Source: Aquimarina agarivorans
GTDB lineage: Bacteria > Bacteroidota > Bacteroidia > Flavobacteriales > Flavobacteriaceae
Direction of reading: 5' to 3'
DNA length: 64,000 nucleotides
Assembly: GCF_000218485.1 (NCBI RefSeq)
Contig: NZ_AFPB01000162.1
Location: forward strand, 1-64,000
Below, piece after piece: positions 37,052 to 45,461 of the stretch. The notes under the pieces are model-generated. The model searched no databases. It saw nothing but the letters and a program-made list of their open reading frames with translations, and had not been told where the DNA came from. Position numbers and translations under genes: made by a program. The stretch's first letter is position 1. Each line of letters begins with the position of its first letter.

Positions 37052-37800
37052 GAGTTATAAAAATAAGTTATAGTCAATTTTGTTCCTTCATTTAATAATG
37101 AGGTGATTTCGGATTTAGCTCCAATAAGTTGTGCTCGTTTATCAATATTACTTAATCCAATACCCCGATTATCAGTTTTTTCACTATTAAATCCGATACC
37201 ATTATCACTAATACAAATTTGTAATTGATTATTGGTATAATTTAAAGTTAAGGATAATTCAGTTGCTTTTGCATGTTTTATAGTGTTTGAAAAAAACTCT
37301 TGTAAAATTCTAAATAAAACAGTTTCTACCTTTGAATCTAATACGTTTACCTTTCCTTCAATTTTTATGTTGGCTTTTAAATAATTTAAGCGATTAAATC
37401 TATTAATTTCTTGTTCCAATGCATCAACAAATGAAATGGCTTTTAAAGCTTCGGGATTAGCTAATTTAGACAGCACACGTAACTCGGTCAATGCTTTTGT
37501 GAGTGTTTTATCAACTAATTGTTTATCATCATCATTTTGAATTTGCAATTTAGCCAGCGTAATTAACTGTCCAATATTATCATGCAATTCCCAACTAATA
37601 TTTCTAAAAGCTTCTTCTCTTATTTCAATTTTGGACGAGTTAATTTCTTTCTCGTAATGTTTCTCTGCTTCTTTTTGTTGGAGTAGTAATTTATTTTTTC
37701 GTTTTTGAAAAACAATAAATAAAGTAACTAAAACAATTGCAATTAAAATTGCAACTATTGAAAACATTAAAAACAGCTCATTTATTTGTTTTTCATCCAT
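37048..37800 (-). CDS. NarL-type sensor histidine kinase (one-helix)
   Basis: From the ATG at 37800 the kinase is 250 residues: one membrane helix (LMFSIVAILIAIVLVTLFIV), a coiled-coil linker, the HisKA_3-like dimerisation helix with phospho-acceptor His73 (WELHDNIGQ), and an ATPase domain with N, G1 and G2 boxes (EFFSNTIKHA, ISDNGIGFN, NRGIGLSNI). The frame extends upstream to 37950, but that would overlap the preceding gene by 169 nt. At the chosen start the overlap is 19 nt. It has no own input domain, so the upstream membrane protein probably senses. Confidence 0.9.
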   Translation of the reverse strand: MDEKQINELFLMFSIVAILIAIVLVTLFIVFQKRKNKLLLQQKEAEKHYEKEINSSKIEIREEAFRNISWELHDNIGQLITLAKLQIQNDDDKQLVDKTLTKALTELRVLSKLANPEALKAISFVDALEQEINRFNRLNYLKANIKIEGKVNVLDSKVETVLFRILQEFFSNTIKHAKATELSLTLNYTNNQLQICISDNGIGFNSEKTDNRGIGLSNIDKRAQLIGAKSEITSLLNEGTKLTITYFYNS

Positions 37801-38411
37801 GTAAAACCTAAAATGTAACAAGTATAAGTCACCCAGTTCAATAAAGTTAAAATAATTGAATAACTTAACAGGCTTATATTTAGATATTTTTGAAAAAGAA
37901 CTAATGGAAGCAAACCAACAAAGTAAATGATGTTCCCCATTGTAATCCAAAAGGGCAAATTGGTTTTTAATCCTAAAATTTTTTCGCTATTTAGCAATTG
38001 AAAGTAGTAAGAAACAGCATAAGTAATGACAGCCAAACAGGTTCCAAAATAACTTATAGTTTGTAGTGTTTCAGTAAATCCTTCTTTTACGAAAGAGATT
38101 CCCAACAAAATTAGATAAATAACCAATACTATGGCCAAAAGCTGATTTTTGTTTTTTAATACTGATTTATACCAAATAGTAAAAAACACAAAATAAAAAA
38201 TTAATAAACTATTGTAAATAAATTGATTATTAATTTTAGTGATATAAGCCATGGTAGTTCCTAAAGTATCTACAAAAAAAACAATCCAAAAAAAATAGAT
38301 AAATTTTCGCTCTGTAGTATGCTTGTACTTATTCCAAACTAAACTGATAGTAATAGCTGTTACTAATTCGACAAAATGAATACTGAGCAAAAAAAATTGG
38401 GGACTTTTCAT
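37782..38411 (-). CDS. multi-pass membrane protein, probable sensor component of the kinase operon
   Basis: A 209-residue protein with about seven hydrophobic helices (FVELVTAITISLVWNKY, FIYNSLLIFYFVFFTIW, LAIVLVIYLILLGI, FWITMGNIIYFVGLLPLV). It has no motif that I recognise. Its end overlaps the kinase start by 19 nt and the response regulator follows, so the three form one operon. The short kinase lacks its own sensor; a role as its input module is an inference from this layout. Confidence 0.65.
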   Translation of the reverse strand: MKSPQFFLLSIHFVELVTAITISLVWNKYKHTTERKFIYFFWIVFFVDTLGTTMAYITKINNQFIYNSLLIFYFVFFTIWYKSVLKNKNQLLAIVLVIYLILLGISFVKEGFTETLQTISYFGTCLAVITYAVSYYFQLLNSEKILGLKTNLPFWITMGNIIYFVGLLPLVLFQKYLNISLLSYSIILTLLNWVTYTCYILGFTWMKNK

Positions 38412-38569
38412 GAATTGAATGTTTACTGTGTTTCTCTATTAAATCCTTAGGTATTTTAATTGAAAGAAAAATATCTAAGCAAGGGTTTCATTAATCATTT
38501 TTAATTAGTATTCATTAGTTTATTATTTAATTTTTTTTCTACGAACTTTAAAAGTAAAATTATATGCGT

Positions 38570-39100
38570 TTATTGAGCAAGCACGTTTTTAGGAGGGTGT
38601 CCTGATCCACCTAAGTTTAAAGCCTTAGCATTCTGCATATTTTCGCTTTTTTCATGATCTGATGTAGGAACTAAATTTGATTGTATATGACTTTTGCCAC
38701 CAGGTATACTTGTAGTAGTTGGTACTGCAAATAAGGTAGTATACCCTATATTTTCGTTAGTATCAGGGTATACTCCAAAGTAAAAGCGTAAGCCTAATTC
38801 TTTATAACCTTCTTTATCCGCAGTTGCCTCAACATATTTAATATATTCTTTCATTCTCTCCAACGAAAACCAAACTTCTCTGGAGTCTTGCATTTTATAA
38901 CCATCAAAACCAAGTGCTTTATTAATTATTGAATGGCGCGTTTTAATATAACGTTGTTCAAGTTGATGTGCTTCTTTCAAGGTAATTGTTCCCTCTGGAG
39001 CTTTAATTTCTCTAGCTTTATCTTCGCATGAGTTAAATGCCACCGCATTAATAAAAATTGCTATTAAAATTGTTCCATTAATTACTTTTTTAATTTTCAT
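38570..39100 (-). CDS. lipoprotein of unknown function
   Basis: From the ATG at 39100 the protein is 176 residues with a lipoprotein signal (AIFINAVAFNSC). The mature part has the helical LKEAHQLEQRYIKTRHSIIN, then VWFSLERMKEYIKYVEATAD and LRFYFGVYPDTNENIGYTTLF, and a Gly/Pro-rich tail. I do not recognise the family. It is divergent from the 702-residue protein gene; the region between them may hold both promoters. The frame also extends to 39151 but with no signal-like start. Confidence 0.6.
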   Translation of the reverse strand: MKIKKVINGTILIAIFINAVAFNSCEDKAREIKAPEGTITLKEAHQLEQRYIKTRHSIINKALGFDGYKMQDSREVWFSLERMKEYIKYVEATADKEGYKELGLRFYFGVYPDTNENIGYTTLFAVPTTTSIPGGKSHIQSNLVPTSDHEKSENMQNAKALNLGGSGHPPKNVLAQ

Positions 39101-39415
39101 GATATTTAAGTTTATGGTTTTTGATAGGTGCAATGTATTTGCTTTTAGCAAGTTATAAAAGGGTGTTTTCCCCCTTTATGCATAGGAGAATCGCCATTGG
39201 ATCTCCAAAAAGCACTTCGTTATATAAAGAAAAATTTAAATTATTTGGTAATAATTACCGTTCATTAGGCAGCAATACTTCTGATTTGTATAGTGTTTTC
39301 AAGAAAAAAAACAGAAGTATAACACTATTGATTATCAGTTTTTAAACTATTATAAATCATGACTTAACAAGCTAATTTTACTTCATTCAAATAATATAAT
39401 TTAAAACTTAAAATT
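39101..39415. other. 315-bp divergent intergenic region
   Basis: No gene. It contains the interleaved complementary segments at 39275-39328 in the leader of the 702-residue gene. Confidence 0.45.
39275..39328 (+). promoter_or_regulatory. interleaved inverted repeats (A-B-A'-B') in the leader
   Basis: A is ATACTTCTG (39275-39283), B is ATAGTGTT (39290-39297), A' is CAGAAGTAT (39312-39320), B' is AACACTAT (39321-39328). A pairs with A' (9 bp) and B with B' (8 bp), but as A' directly abuts B' both stems cannot easily coexist. This could be a two-state RNA switch or a compound operator, 88 bp before the start codon. Confidence 0.4.
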
Positions 39416-41524
39416 ATGGAGATTAAGGAATTAAAATTAGATGACAGATCGGGGTATAAATTAAATTTACTTTCAAACTTAAATTATTATGGAAATTTAG
39501 ATCCAAATATTTTTGGTAAACCAGTAAAAACTATCGTTTTTTCAAATACTTATGAGGAATTAAAATGTATTAGCTATCACCCAGAAAATAAGGAGTTAAG
39601 AGCTTCGGTGTTTATAAAAAATCAATCGGGCTATTTGGGAAGTCATTGTAAATCAGGAAGTACTGAATATGTAAGATTCTATATTGATTATAATAATGAC
39701 AATAGCTGGGAAGATTTGGGACTTAGTAGCTTTAAAATTCATGACATTGAGGACCACAAAGGATTATGTTATGGCTTAAAATTAAAAATTAACCCAAAAA
39801 TTACAAACAGTTGTGCACAAACTCCTGTGTTACCTAATGTAAGAGCTATTTTATCATGGAATATTGATCCTCCTGCTGAAACACCTAATTTTACTCCAGT
39901 TTGGGGATCTGTAATAGAAGCTAGGATTCAAATAGCGCCTAAAGCAAAGTTTCAAATTGATCCAATTTTAAAAAATCCAATTAGCATTAATAATACTTTA
40001 ATTCCTACTGGACTCCCACCATTATCGTTTAGTAAGTTTAATAAAAAAATTGATTTAGCCAGTTTAAAAAAGGTATACAAAGATGTTGATGAGTCTAGAT
40101 TGGCATCCATGGCATTAAAAAGTACAGTGCTTAATTACAAAGATATTATCTTAAGTAAAAAATTGATCAATGCTGCCAAAATTGACATTTCAAAAAAAGC
40201 GTTAACTATTTTAAAAACCCCAAAGTTCAATACCAATTATGAAGAGCTAAAATGCGTAAGTTTAAATAGAAAACTTAATGAATTGCATGCCGATATACAT
40301 ATTAAGAAAGCGTCAGGATACTCAGGCGATTTATGCAGCCAAGGGAGTAATGAATATGTTGCTTTTTATATGGACTTCGGAAAAGGGTGGAAGTTTATGG
40401 GAACTTCATCAGTTACGGTGTATGATATTAAAGATATTCCAAAAACAGGTCTTTGGTATAACACTTATTTGCCAATTGACCTTACTCCATGGCAAAAAGC
40501 GTATTGTAAAGAAGGTCGCGCAAAAGTGAAAGGCATCCTTTCATGGAATACACCTCCAACTGCCAATGATCCCAATTTTGTAGCTACCTATGGAGATTGG
40601 GAAATTTGTACCGTCGAAATTAAGCCTTTTTCTAAAAATATAGATGGTATTAAAAATCAACCATGGATTGAAAGCTTAGGTGGTGTAGATACTGATATTA
40701 TTTTTCCAACTTCGGGATTGGCTGAAGGTGCTAGTGGTATGGGAAATAATATTCAAGCTAATTACAGCCCTTTTGATGGCAAAATTTACATTACTGGAGA
40801 AATTTTAAATCCATCTACCAATGCCAAATATAAAGTATTTTTAAAAGAGCCAGGGCAGTCACCATTGCCACTAAATAAAAACTTTAAAGTAGTACTTACC
40901 ACTTGGGATACAGTAAACGGAACCAGAACCAGATCAACTGTTGCACAACAACCCGTGGGAGGCTATTATAATTATTTGCCAAAAACTACAGGAAATCTAA
41001 TTAAACGTGTCAATGATGATATTTTAGCGGTTATCAATCCTACTAGTTATGGAATTCATGAAATTTATATTGAAAGTGAAACCGGAACTAAAAGTGACGC
41101 CATTTCATTTTTTGTAGATAAAGACAAACCAGAAGCTTCAATTAAAATTACAAGTACCGAAACTATACTACCTGGCGGTTGTAAATCATTTTCTGGTAAA
41201 CAGCCTATTGAAGGGGGGTTTAGTGTTAAAAACGACCGACATTTGGGAGCTATTTCTTTAAAATTAGTACCCAATGGACAAAATCATGTAACGGCAACGC
41301 TTACATCATCATCTGATGCTGTTACCGTAAATGGAATAAGTATAAAATTTGATGATCAAGATAGTAATCGGGACTATTTTAATGGCACATTTTCTATAGA
41401 TGCTACTAAATTAAAGCCATGTGGCTATGTTATTCACGTTATTGCAACTGATCGAACCATTGTAAATAGTAGTATTGTTGGGAAAAGGGCAATAAGTGAA
41501 CATGTAGGTTTTATAATAAAATAA
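39416..41524 (+). CDS. 702-residue protein with an internally duplicated domain, unknown function
   Basis: I do not recognise an established family. Residues about 43-183 and 270-410 are two copies of one domain: NTYEELKCISYHPENKELRA versus NYEELKCVSLNRKLNELHAD, SGYLGSHCKSGSTEYVRFYI versus SGYSGDLCSQGSNEYVAFYM, and LSWNIDPPAETPNF versus LSWNTPPTANDPNF. Each copy keeps a pair of cysteines and a W/D-rich turn. The rest (about 440-702) is beta-rich and looks immunoglobulin-like (KAPEASIKITSTETI-type strand, SDAISFFVDKDKPEASIKI). No signal peptide is visible at the N terminus. A terminator follows. A divergent lipoprotein gene is the nearest neighbour. Confidence 0.7.
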   Translation: MEIKELKLDDRSGYKLNLLSNLNYYGNLDPNIFGKPVKTIVFSNTYEELKCISYHPENKELRASVFIKNQSGYLGSHCKSGSTEYVRFYIDYNNDNSWEDLGLSSFKIHDIEDHKGLCYGLKLKINPKITNSCAQTPVLPNVRAILSWNIDPPAETPNFTPVWGSVIEARIQIAPKAKFQIDPILKNPISINNTLIPTGLPPLSFSKFNKKIDLASLKKVYKDVDESRLASMALKSTVLNYKDIILSKKLINAAKIDISKKALTILKTPKFNTNYEELKCVSLNRKLNELHADIHIKKASGYSGDLCSQGSNEYVAFYMDFGKGWKFMGTSSVTVYDIKDIPKTGLWYNTYLPIDLTPWQKAYCKEGRAKVKGILSWNTPPTANDPNFVATYGDWEICTVEIKPFSKNIDGIKNQPWIESLGGVDTDIIFPTSGLAEGASGMGNNIQANYSPFDGKIYITGEILNPSTNAKYKVFLKEPGQSPLPLNKNFKVVLTTWDTVNGTRTRSTVAQQPVGGYYNYLPKTTGNLIKRVNDDILAVINPTSYGIHEIYIESETGTKSDAISFFVDKDKPEASIKITSTETILPGGCKSFSGKQPIEGGFSVKNDRHLGAISLKLVPNGQNHVTATLTSSSDAVTVNGISIKFDDQDSNRDYFNGTFSIDATKLKPCGYVIHVIATDRTIVNSSIVGKRAISEHVGFIIK

Positions 41525-41540
41525 AATTTTCAAGTTTTCA

Positions 41541-41576
41541 TAAAAAAGTGATGGAAGCTAATCCATCACTTTTTTA
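41541..41576. terminator. bidirectional terminator between convergent genes
   Basis: A 15-bp perfect stem (41541-41555 with 41562-41576) with a 6-nt loop, flanked by A and T runs. It follows the 702-residue gene and overlaps the stop of the small minus-strand ORF. Confidence 0.85.
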
Positions 41577-41736
41577 TTAATTGTTTTACCAAGGTGCCTC
41601 CTTTTTTCATAATTTTTATGATATACTTTCCTGATGAAAGTTTGGAGATATCAATCCGTTTTCGTTTTCGTGAAAGTTCTTTTGCTTCAATAACTTCACC
41701 ATTGGGGCCTAATACACTTATATTTTCTAAAATCAT
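41566..41736 (-). CDS. small protein resembling an isolated T9SS tail
   Basis: The ATG at 41736 opens a 56-residue frame: ILENISVLGPNGEVIEAKEL, KRIDISKLSSGKYIIKIMKK, GGTLVKQLIKK. The pattern (turn G-x-x-V, then IDISKLSSGKYIIKI, then a basic ending KQLIKK) copies the fold of T9SS type A sorting domains, but there is no secretion signal or upstream cargo. It may be a free-standing relative or the leftover end of a secreted protein gene. It is too short for ordinary gene callers. Confidence 0.5.
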   Translation of the reverse strand: MILENISVLGPNGEVIEAKELSRKRKRIDISKLSSGKYIIKIMKKGGTLVKQLIKK

Positions 41737-41903
41737 GACTAAAAGGTTTATTGTTTGCTTATTAGTCTATAATTTATGTAAAAACTTAAATTATTTTAAC
41801 TTTTTTAACGAAGTTTGTTTTTTGTATAATTATTCCTACTTTTAAAAACTCAATATATTTATAAATAATTAGTAATTAGTTAATTAAGTATTATTGAGTG
41901 AAA

Positions 41904-42473
41904 TTATTTCCTAATGATTTTAACAGTTGAATCTGAGCCAATTTTTATTATTGCAGAAGGTTTTTTATGTTTACTATTTAAAGGAGTTTTACACACATAA
42001 TCCACCAATTTTATAAGTTCTGGATTAATATCTTCAAAAGTTTTAGGTGTAGGGTTTCCGCTAAAATTGGCTGAAGTTGAAACTAAAGGCTTTTTAAATT
42101 TTCGAATTAGTTTTCCAACAAAAGGATCTCTAACTACTCGGATTCCTAAAGAATTATCTGAAGCAATGATGTTTTCGGCAACTCTTATCGGATTATCATA
42201 GATAATAGTTGTTGGTTTTTTGGCATATTTCAACACGTCGTAAGCTACTTCAGGAACTTCTTCCACGTATTGTTGTAGCATTTTAAAGTCGCTGACTAAA
42301 CAAATTAATGACTTGTCTGCACCACGTTGTTTTATTTTATTTAATTTATCAATGGCATCACTATTTACAGCGTCGCAACCTAATCCCCATACGGTATCAG
42401 TAGGATATAAAATAATTCCTCCGCGTTTTAAGTGAGTAATAATGGTTTCCGTTTCTAGTTTAAGATCAATCAT
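41904..42473 (-). CDS. tsaC: L-threonylcarbamoyladenylate synthase
   Basis: Makes threonylcarbamoyl-AMP from threonine, bicarbonate and ATP for the t6A37 modification of tRNA. The 189-residue Sua5/YrdC domain is complete: IILYPTDTVWGLGCDAVNSD, the lysine-rich KIKQRGADKSLICLVSD, LGIRVVRDPFVGKLI and PLVSTSANFSGNPTP. No C-terminal Sua5 extension. The ATG at 42473 is preferred over a start two codons upstream. An isolated gene; convergent with the small ORF region. Confidence 0.93.
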   Translation of the reverse strand: MIDLKLETETIITHLKRGGIILYPTDTVWGLGCDAVNSDAIDKLNKIKQRGADKSLICLVSDFKMLQQYVEEVPEVAYDVLKYAKKPTTIIYDNPIRVAENIIASDNSLGIRVVRDPFVGKLIRKFKKPLVSTSANFSGNPTPKTFEDINPELIKLVDYVCKTPLNSKHKKPSAIIKIGSDSTVKIIRK

Positions 42474-42701
42474 GCACAAAAAATTAATGAGCTACAAAAA
42501 TACTTAAAAGTCTACATTTTTGACCTATATTTCAAAAGAAGGGAAGGTACTGTAGTGTAATTGTTCGTTAAGTATGCTTAAACTAATTTTACACATATTG
42601 TTACTAAAAAGGAAATTCTATTAGATCCAATTCAAGCATCAGGGGATAAAGAACTTTTTTTTACTAGAAATAAAATTTTAGAAATGGATTAAACGTCTTG
42701 A

Positions 42702-43691
42702 CTAAGTAATTTTATAATCAGTACCAATTTTTTTTATAACCGCTTCTATATGCTCAGCCAATTCAATGCTTTTAGCATGTGTCATCACAGGACTTTCTAA
42801 CTTTTTTTCATTAATTAAAGATTGCATGTGCATTGCTTCAAATTGATACCCATTTCCTTGCTCATACTTTGGGTAAGTAGTTTCATTGCCGTTTTTATCT
42901 ACAATTTTTAATTCAGTAGGGCCATAAAATTGAGGACCTAAAATTGCTGATCCATTTTCAAATTGAATTTCCACTGAGGTGGGTGTATTCTCGCGTAAGC
43001 TACTAAATAGATGCGCCTCAACTGAATTGTGGTAAGTAAATTTCATGGTACAGCTTTCATCAACCCCAGTAGTTCCTATGACTGCGTTTGTAGAAATTGA
43101 ATCAGGTTTTCCTAGTAGTGTCAAACAAGCATAAATAGGATAAATTCCAATATCAAAAATACTTCCACCACCTAGTTTTTTATCAAATAACCGACTCATA
43201 GGATCAAAGTCAGATTTAAATCCGAAATCAGCCTTTAATTGTGTAATTTTCCCCAAGCTCTCGGAAACGACAAGCTCCTTTAAACGGGTAAAATTAGGTA
43301 AAAAAGTAGTCCACATTGCTTCCATGAGCAAGCAATTATTATCAATAGCAATTTGACATAGCGTTTTAACTTGGGCGACACTCATGGTCATGGGTTTTTC
43401 ACATAAAACAGCTTTTCCATTTTCAAGACATAATTTTGCGTTTTCAAAATGAAAAACATGTGGCGTAGCCACGTAAATAATATCAATTTCAGGATCTTCT
43501 GCCAAAGCTTGATAGTTATTATAAGCTTTTTGAGCTCCGTATTTTTCTTTAAAAGCTGCAGCTTTTTCGTGGTTTCGACTAGCAACTGCTAACAATTTTG
43601 CATTAGTTACAAACTGTAAATCGCTAGCAAAAGTGTTGGCAATATTTCCTAAACCTAATATTCCCCAATGTATTTGTCTTGTAGTACTCAA
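42702..43691 (-). CDS. Gfo/Idh/MocA family NAD(P)-dependent oxidoreductase
   Basis: A sugar-type dehydrogenase of 329-341 residues. The Rossmann start is HWGILGLGNIANTFASDLQ, then AVASRNHEKAAAF and the catalytic-lysine motif LCEKPMTM; the C-terminal fold includes GGGSIFDIGIYPIYACLTLLG. Closest in pattern to dihydrodiol/xylose dehydrogenase-type members. No ATG fits. TTG at 43691, directly after the symporter stop, is chosen; a TTG at 43727 inside the symporter end is the alternative. It is probably cotranscribed with the symporter and PIG-L genes, suggesting a sugar-related role. Confidence 0.88.
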   Translation of the reverse strand: MSTTRQIHWGILGLGNIANTFASDLQFVTNAKLLAVASRNHEKAAAFKEKYGAQKAYNNYQALAEDPEIDIIYVATPHVFHFENAKLCLENGKAVLCEKPMTMSVAQVKTLCQIAIDNNCLLMEAMWTTFLPNFTRLKELVVSESLGKITQLKADFGFKSDFDPMSRLFDKKLGGGSIFDIGIYPIYACLTLLGKPDSISTNAVIGTTGVDESCTMKFTYHNSVEAHLFSSLRENTPTSVEIQFENGSAILGPQFYGPTELKIVDKNGNETTYPKYEQGNGYQFEAMHMQSLINEKKLESPVMTHAKSIELAEHIEAVIKKIGTDYKIT

Positions 43692-43692
43692 C

Positions 43693-45357
43693 TTATTTTT
43701 TTTTAAAATTTGATAGTATTGCAGCAAGTAAAATTACCAATACACATCCTAATAAATTTAACCATAAAAACGGCAATATATCCGAAAAGTAAACACCCAT
43801 AACAATGAATTGTGTGAGTAATGCCCCAATAAAAACTGCATTAGAGGTTATTTTTTTAAAGAAAAAAGCAATGAGAAAAATGCCCAAAATGTTTCCGTAA
43901 AAAATTGATCCTATAATATTGACTAACTGAATTAAATTATCAAATAATGGTGCAATACAAGCTACAGCTATGGCGATTATCCCCCAAATTAAAGTAGTTA
44001 ACTTGGTTAAATTCATTAATTGCGTCCCTTTTTTAGGCTGTGAAACATTTGGTTGATACAAATCCACAACTGTAGTAGTAGCAAGGGCATTTAATTCCGA
44101 TGCAGTGGAGGACATAGCTGCTGAAAGGATCACTGCAAGTAATAACCCAATGAGTCCCTTAGGTAAATGATGCAAAATAAAGTGTATAAACACGTAATCT
44201 TTATCGTTAGATTCCACTTCAGGAGCAACCATATCAATTAAAGTAATAGAGGCTTCTTTATTTTTTTGTAATTTAAAATTTAATGCCTGTAATTGATCTG
44301 CTAAACCCTCATTATCATCATAATTATGATACGATTTATAAATTTTCTGTTTTGCCAACTCTAAACTCTCTTTTTCATTTTTTAGGGTAACGTAAGCAGC
44401 TGCTTGGCTGGAATCCATCACCGCTTTTTCGGCCTGCGGATTAAAACTTAAAGGCGCAGTATTAAATTGATAAAAAACAAATACCATTACACCAACAAAT
44501 AGTATAAAAAACTGCATTGGTACTTTTAATAGCGCGTTGAATAATAATCCCAACTGACTTTCCCTGATAGATTTACTTGATAAATAACGCTGCACCTGAC
44601 TTTGATCGGTTCCAAAATAGGAAAGCATTAAAAAAGTTCCTCCAATTAGTCCAGTCCAAATAGTATACCTGTTTTTTAAATCAAAAGAGGTATTGATTAA
44701 ATTGATTTTATCATTTGCTTTAGCCAAACAGAAGGCTTTATACAAATTCATATCATTGGGCAGGGAAGTATAAATAATAAAAAAGGCAGCAAACATACCG
44801 GCAAAAATTACTGCCATTTGTTGTTTTTGGGTTACAGTAACAGCTTTTGTACCGCCACTTACCGTATAAATAATAACCAATACTCCAACGCATATGTTTA
44901 ACCACACTAAAGGCCAACCTAAAACAACTGAAAGTACTATTGAAGGAGCATAAATGGTAATCCCAGTGGCTAAACCACGCTGAATTAAAAATAAAACGGC
45001 AGTTAGTACTCGTGTTTTTTTATCAAAACGAGACTCTAAATATTCATAAGCTGTGTAAACCTTTAATTTTTTATAAAGTGGAATAAAAATTAAACAAATA
45101 ATTACAATGGCTAATGGCAATCCAAAATAAAATTGAACAAAGCCCATGCCCGAAAAATAGGCTTGTCCCGGTGTGGATAAAAAAGTAATTGCACTGGCTT
45201 GGGTTGCCATTACCGAAAGTCCGATTGCCCACCAAGGCGTTTTTTCATCCCCTTTAATATATTCATGTGCTGTAGTCACCGCTCTGGTTTTCCAAACTCC
45301 GTAACCAACAATAAATCCAAGGGTAAGTAAAAGTATTAACCAATCAATTCCACTCAT
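43693..45357 (-). CDS. sodium:solute symporter (SSS family)
   Basis: A 554-residue inner-membrane transporter with about 13 helices. Family landmarks are DWLILLLTLGFIVGYGVW, MATQASAITFLSTPGQAYFSG, GGTKAVTVTQKQQMAVIF, FGTDQSQVQRYLSSKS and AVILSAAMSSTASELNALAT. It takes up sugars, sialic acid-like compounds or similar with sodium. A hydrophilic insert at about residues 305-380 separates two helices. Ten nt upstream ends a 30-residue one-helix ORF, and before that the PIG-L deacetylase; all are on the minus strand, so uptake and deacetylation of an amino sugar is a plausible joint job. Confidence 0.92.
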   Translation of the reverse strand: MSGIDWLILLLTLGFIVGYGVWKTRAVTTAHEYIKGDEKTPWWAIGLSVMATQASAITFLSTPGQAYFSGMGFVQFYFGLPLAIVIICLIFIPLYKKLKVYTAYEYLESRFDKKTRVLTAVLFLIQRGLATGITIYAPSIVLSVVLGWPLVWLNICVGVLVIIYTVSGGTKAVTVTQKQQMAVIFAGMFAAFFIIYTSLPNDMNLYKAFCLAKANDKINLINTSFDLKNRYTIWTGLIGGTFLMLSYFGTDQSQVQRYLSSKSIRESQLGLLFNALLKVPMQFFILFVGVMVFVFYQFNTAPLSFNPQAEKAVMDSSQAAAYVTLKNEKESLELAKQKIYKSYHNYDDNEGLADQLQALNFKLQKNKEASITLIDMVAPEVESNDKDYVFIHFILHHLPKGLIGLLLAVILSAAMSSTASELNALATTTVVDLYQPNVSQPKKGTQLMNLTKLTTLIWGIIAIAVACIAPLFDNLIQLVNIIGSIFYGNILGIFLIAFFFKKITSNAVFIGALLTQFIVMGVYFSDILPFLWLNLLGCVLVILLAAILSNFKKK

Positions 45358-45367
45358 AAAACTGTGA

Positions 45368-45460
45368 CTATTTTGATAACCAAAAAAAGAAAATAATGTA
45401 TACTAGATTAGCAATTAAAACCCACGTATACCATTTTTCCCACTTAAAATTAGACTTCAT
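45368..45460 (-). CDS. 30-residue single-helix membrane protein linked to the symporter
   Basis: ATG at 45460 starts one nt after the PIG-L stop (45462-45464) and ends with TAG at 45368-45370, 10 nt before the symporter ATG. The peptide is MKSNFKWEKWYTWVLIANLV followed by YIIFFFWLSK: a basic/aromatic N terminus, one membrane helix and a short tail. The tight packing in the operon and the clean topology support a real gene. It might be an accessory subunit of the symporter, comparable in idea to small subunits of other SSS transporters, but this is not shown. Confidence 0.65.
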   Translation of the reverse strand: MKSNFKWEKWYTWVLIANLVYIIFFFWLSK

Positions 45461-45461
45461 T

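Larger units (their letters stand above)
41525..41903. other. 379-bp intergenic region with small ORF
   Basis: Contains the shared terminator (41541-41576) and, on the minus strand, the 56-residue ORF 41566-41736. The rest, up to the stop of the threonylcarbamoyl-AMP synthase gene, is AT-rich with nothing recognised. Confidence 0.5.

Noticed and set aside
39275-39328. Classical H-type pseudoknot
   Set aside because: Zero nucleotides join A' and B', which cannot span the 9-bp first stem; mutually exclusive hairpins are more plausible.
41594-41845. 83-residue plus-strand frame
   Set aside because: It is antisense to the more protein-like 56-residue minus-strand ORF and lacks any domain or signal.
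42590-42693. Open frame ending KEILLDPIQASGDKELFFTRNKILEMD just before the Gfo/Idh/MocA gene
   Set aside because: It has no start codon and no family I recognise; about 35 codons in AT-rich DNA can be open by chance. Too weak to list as a gene relic.
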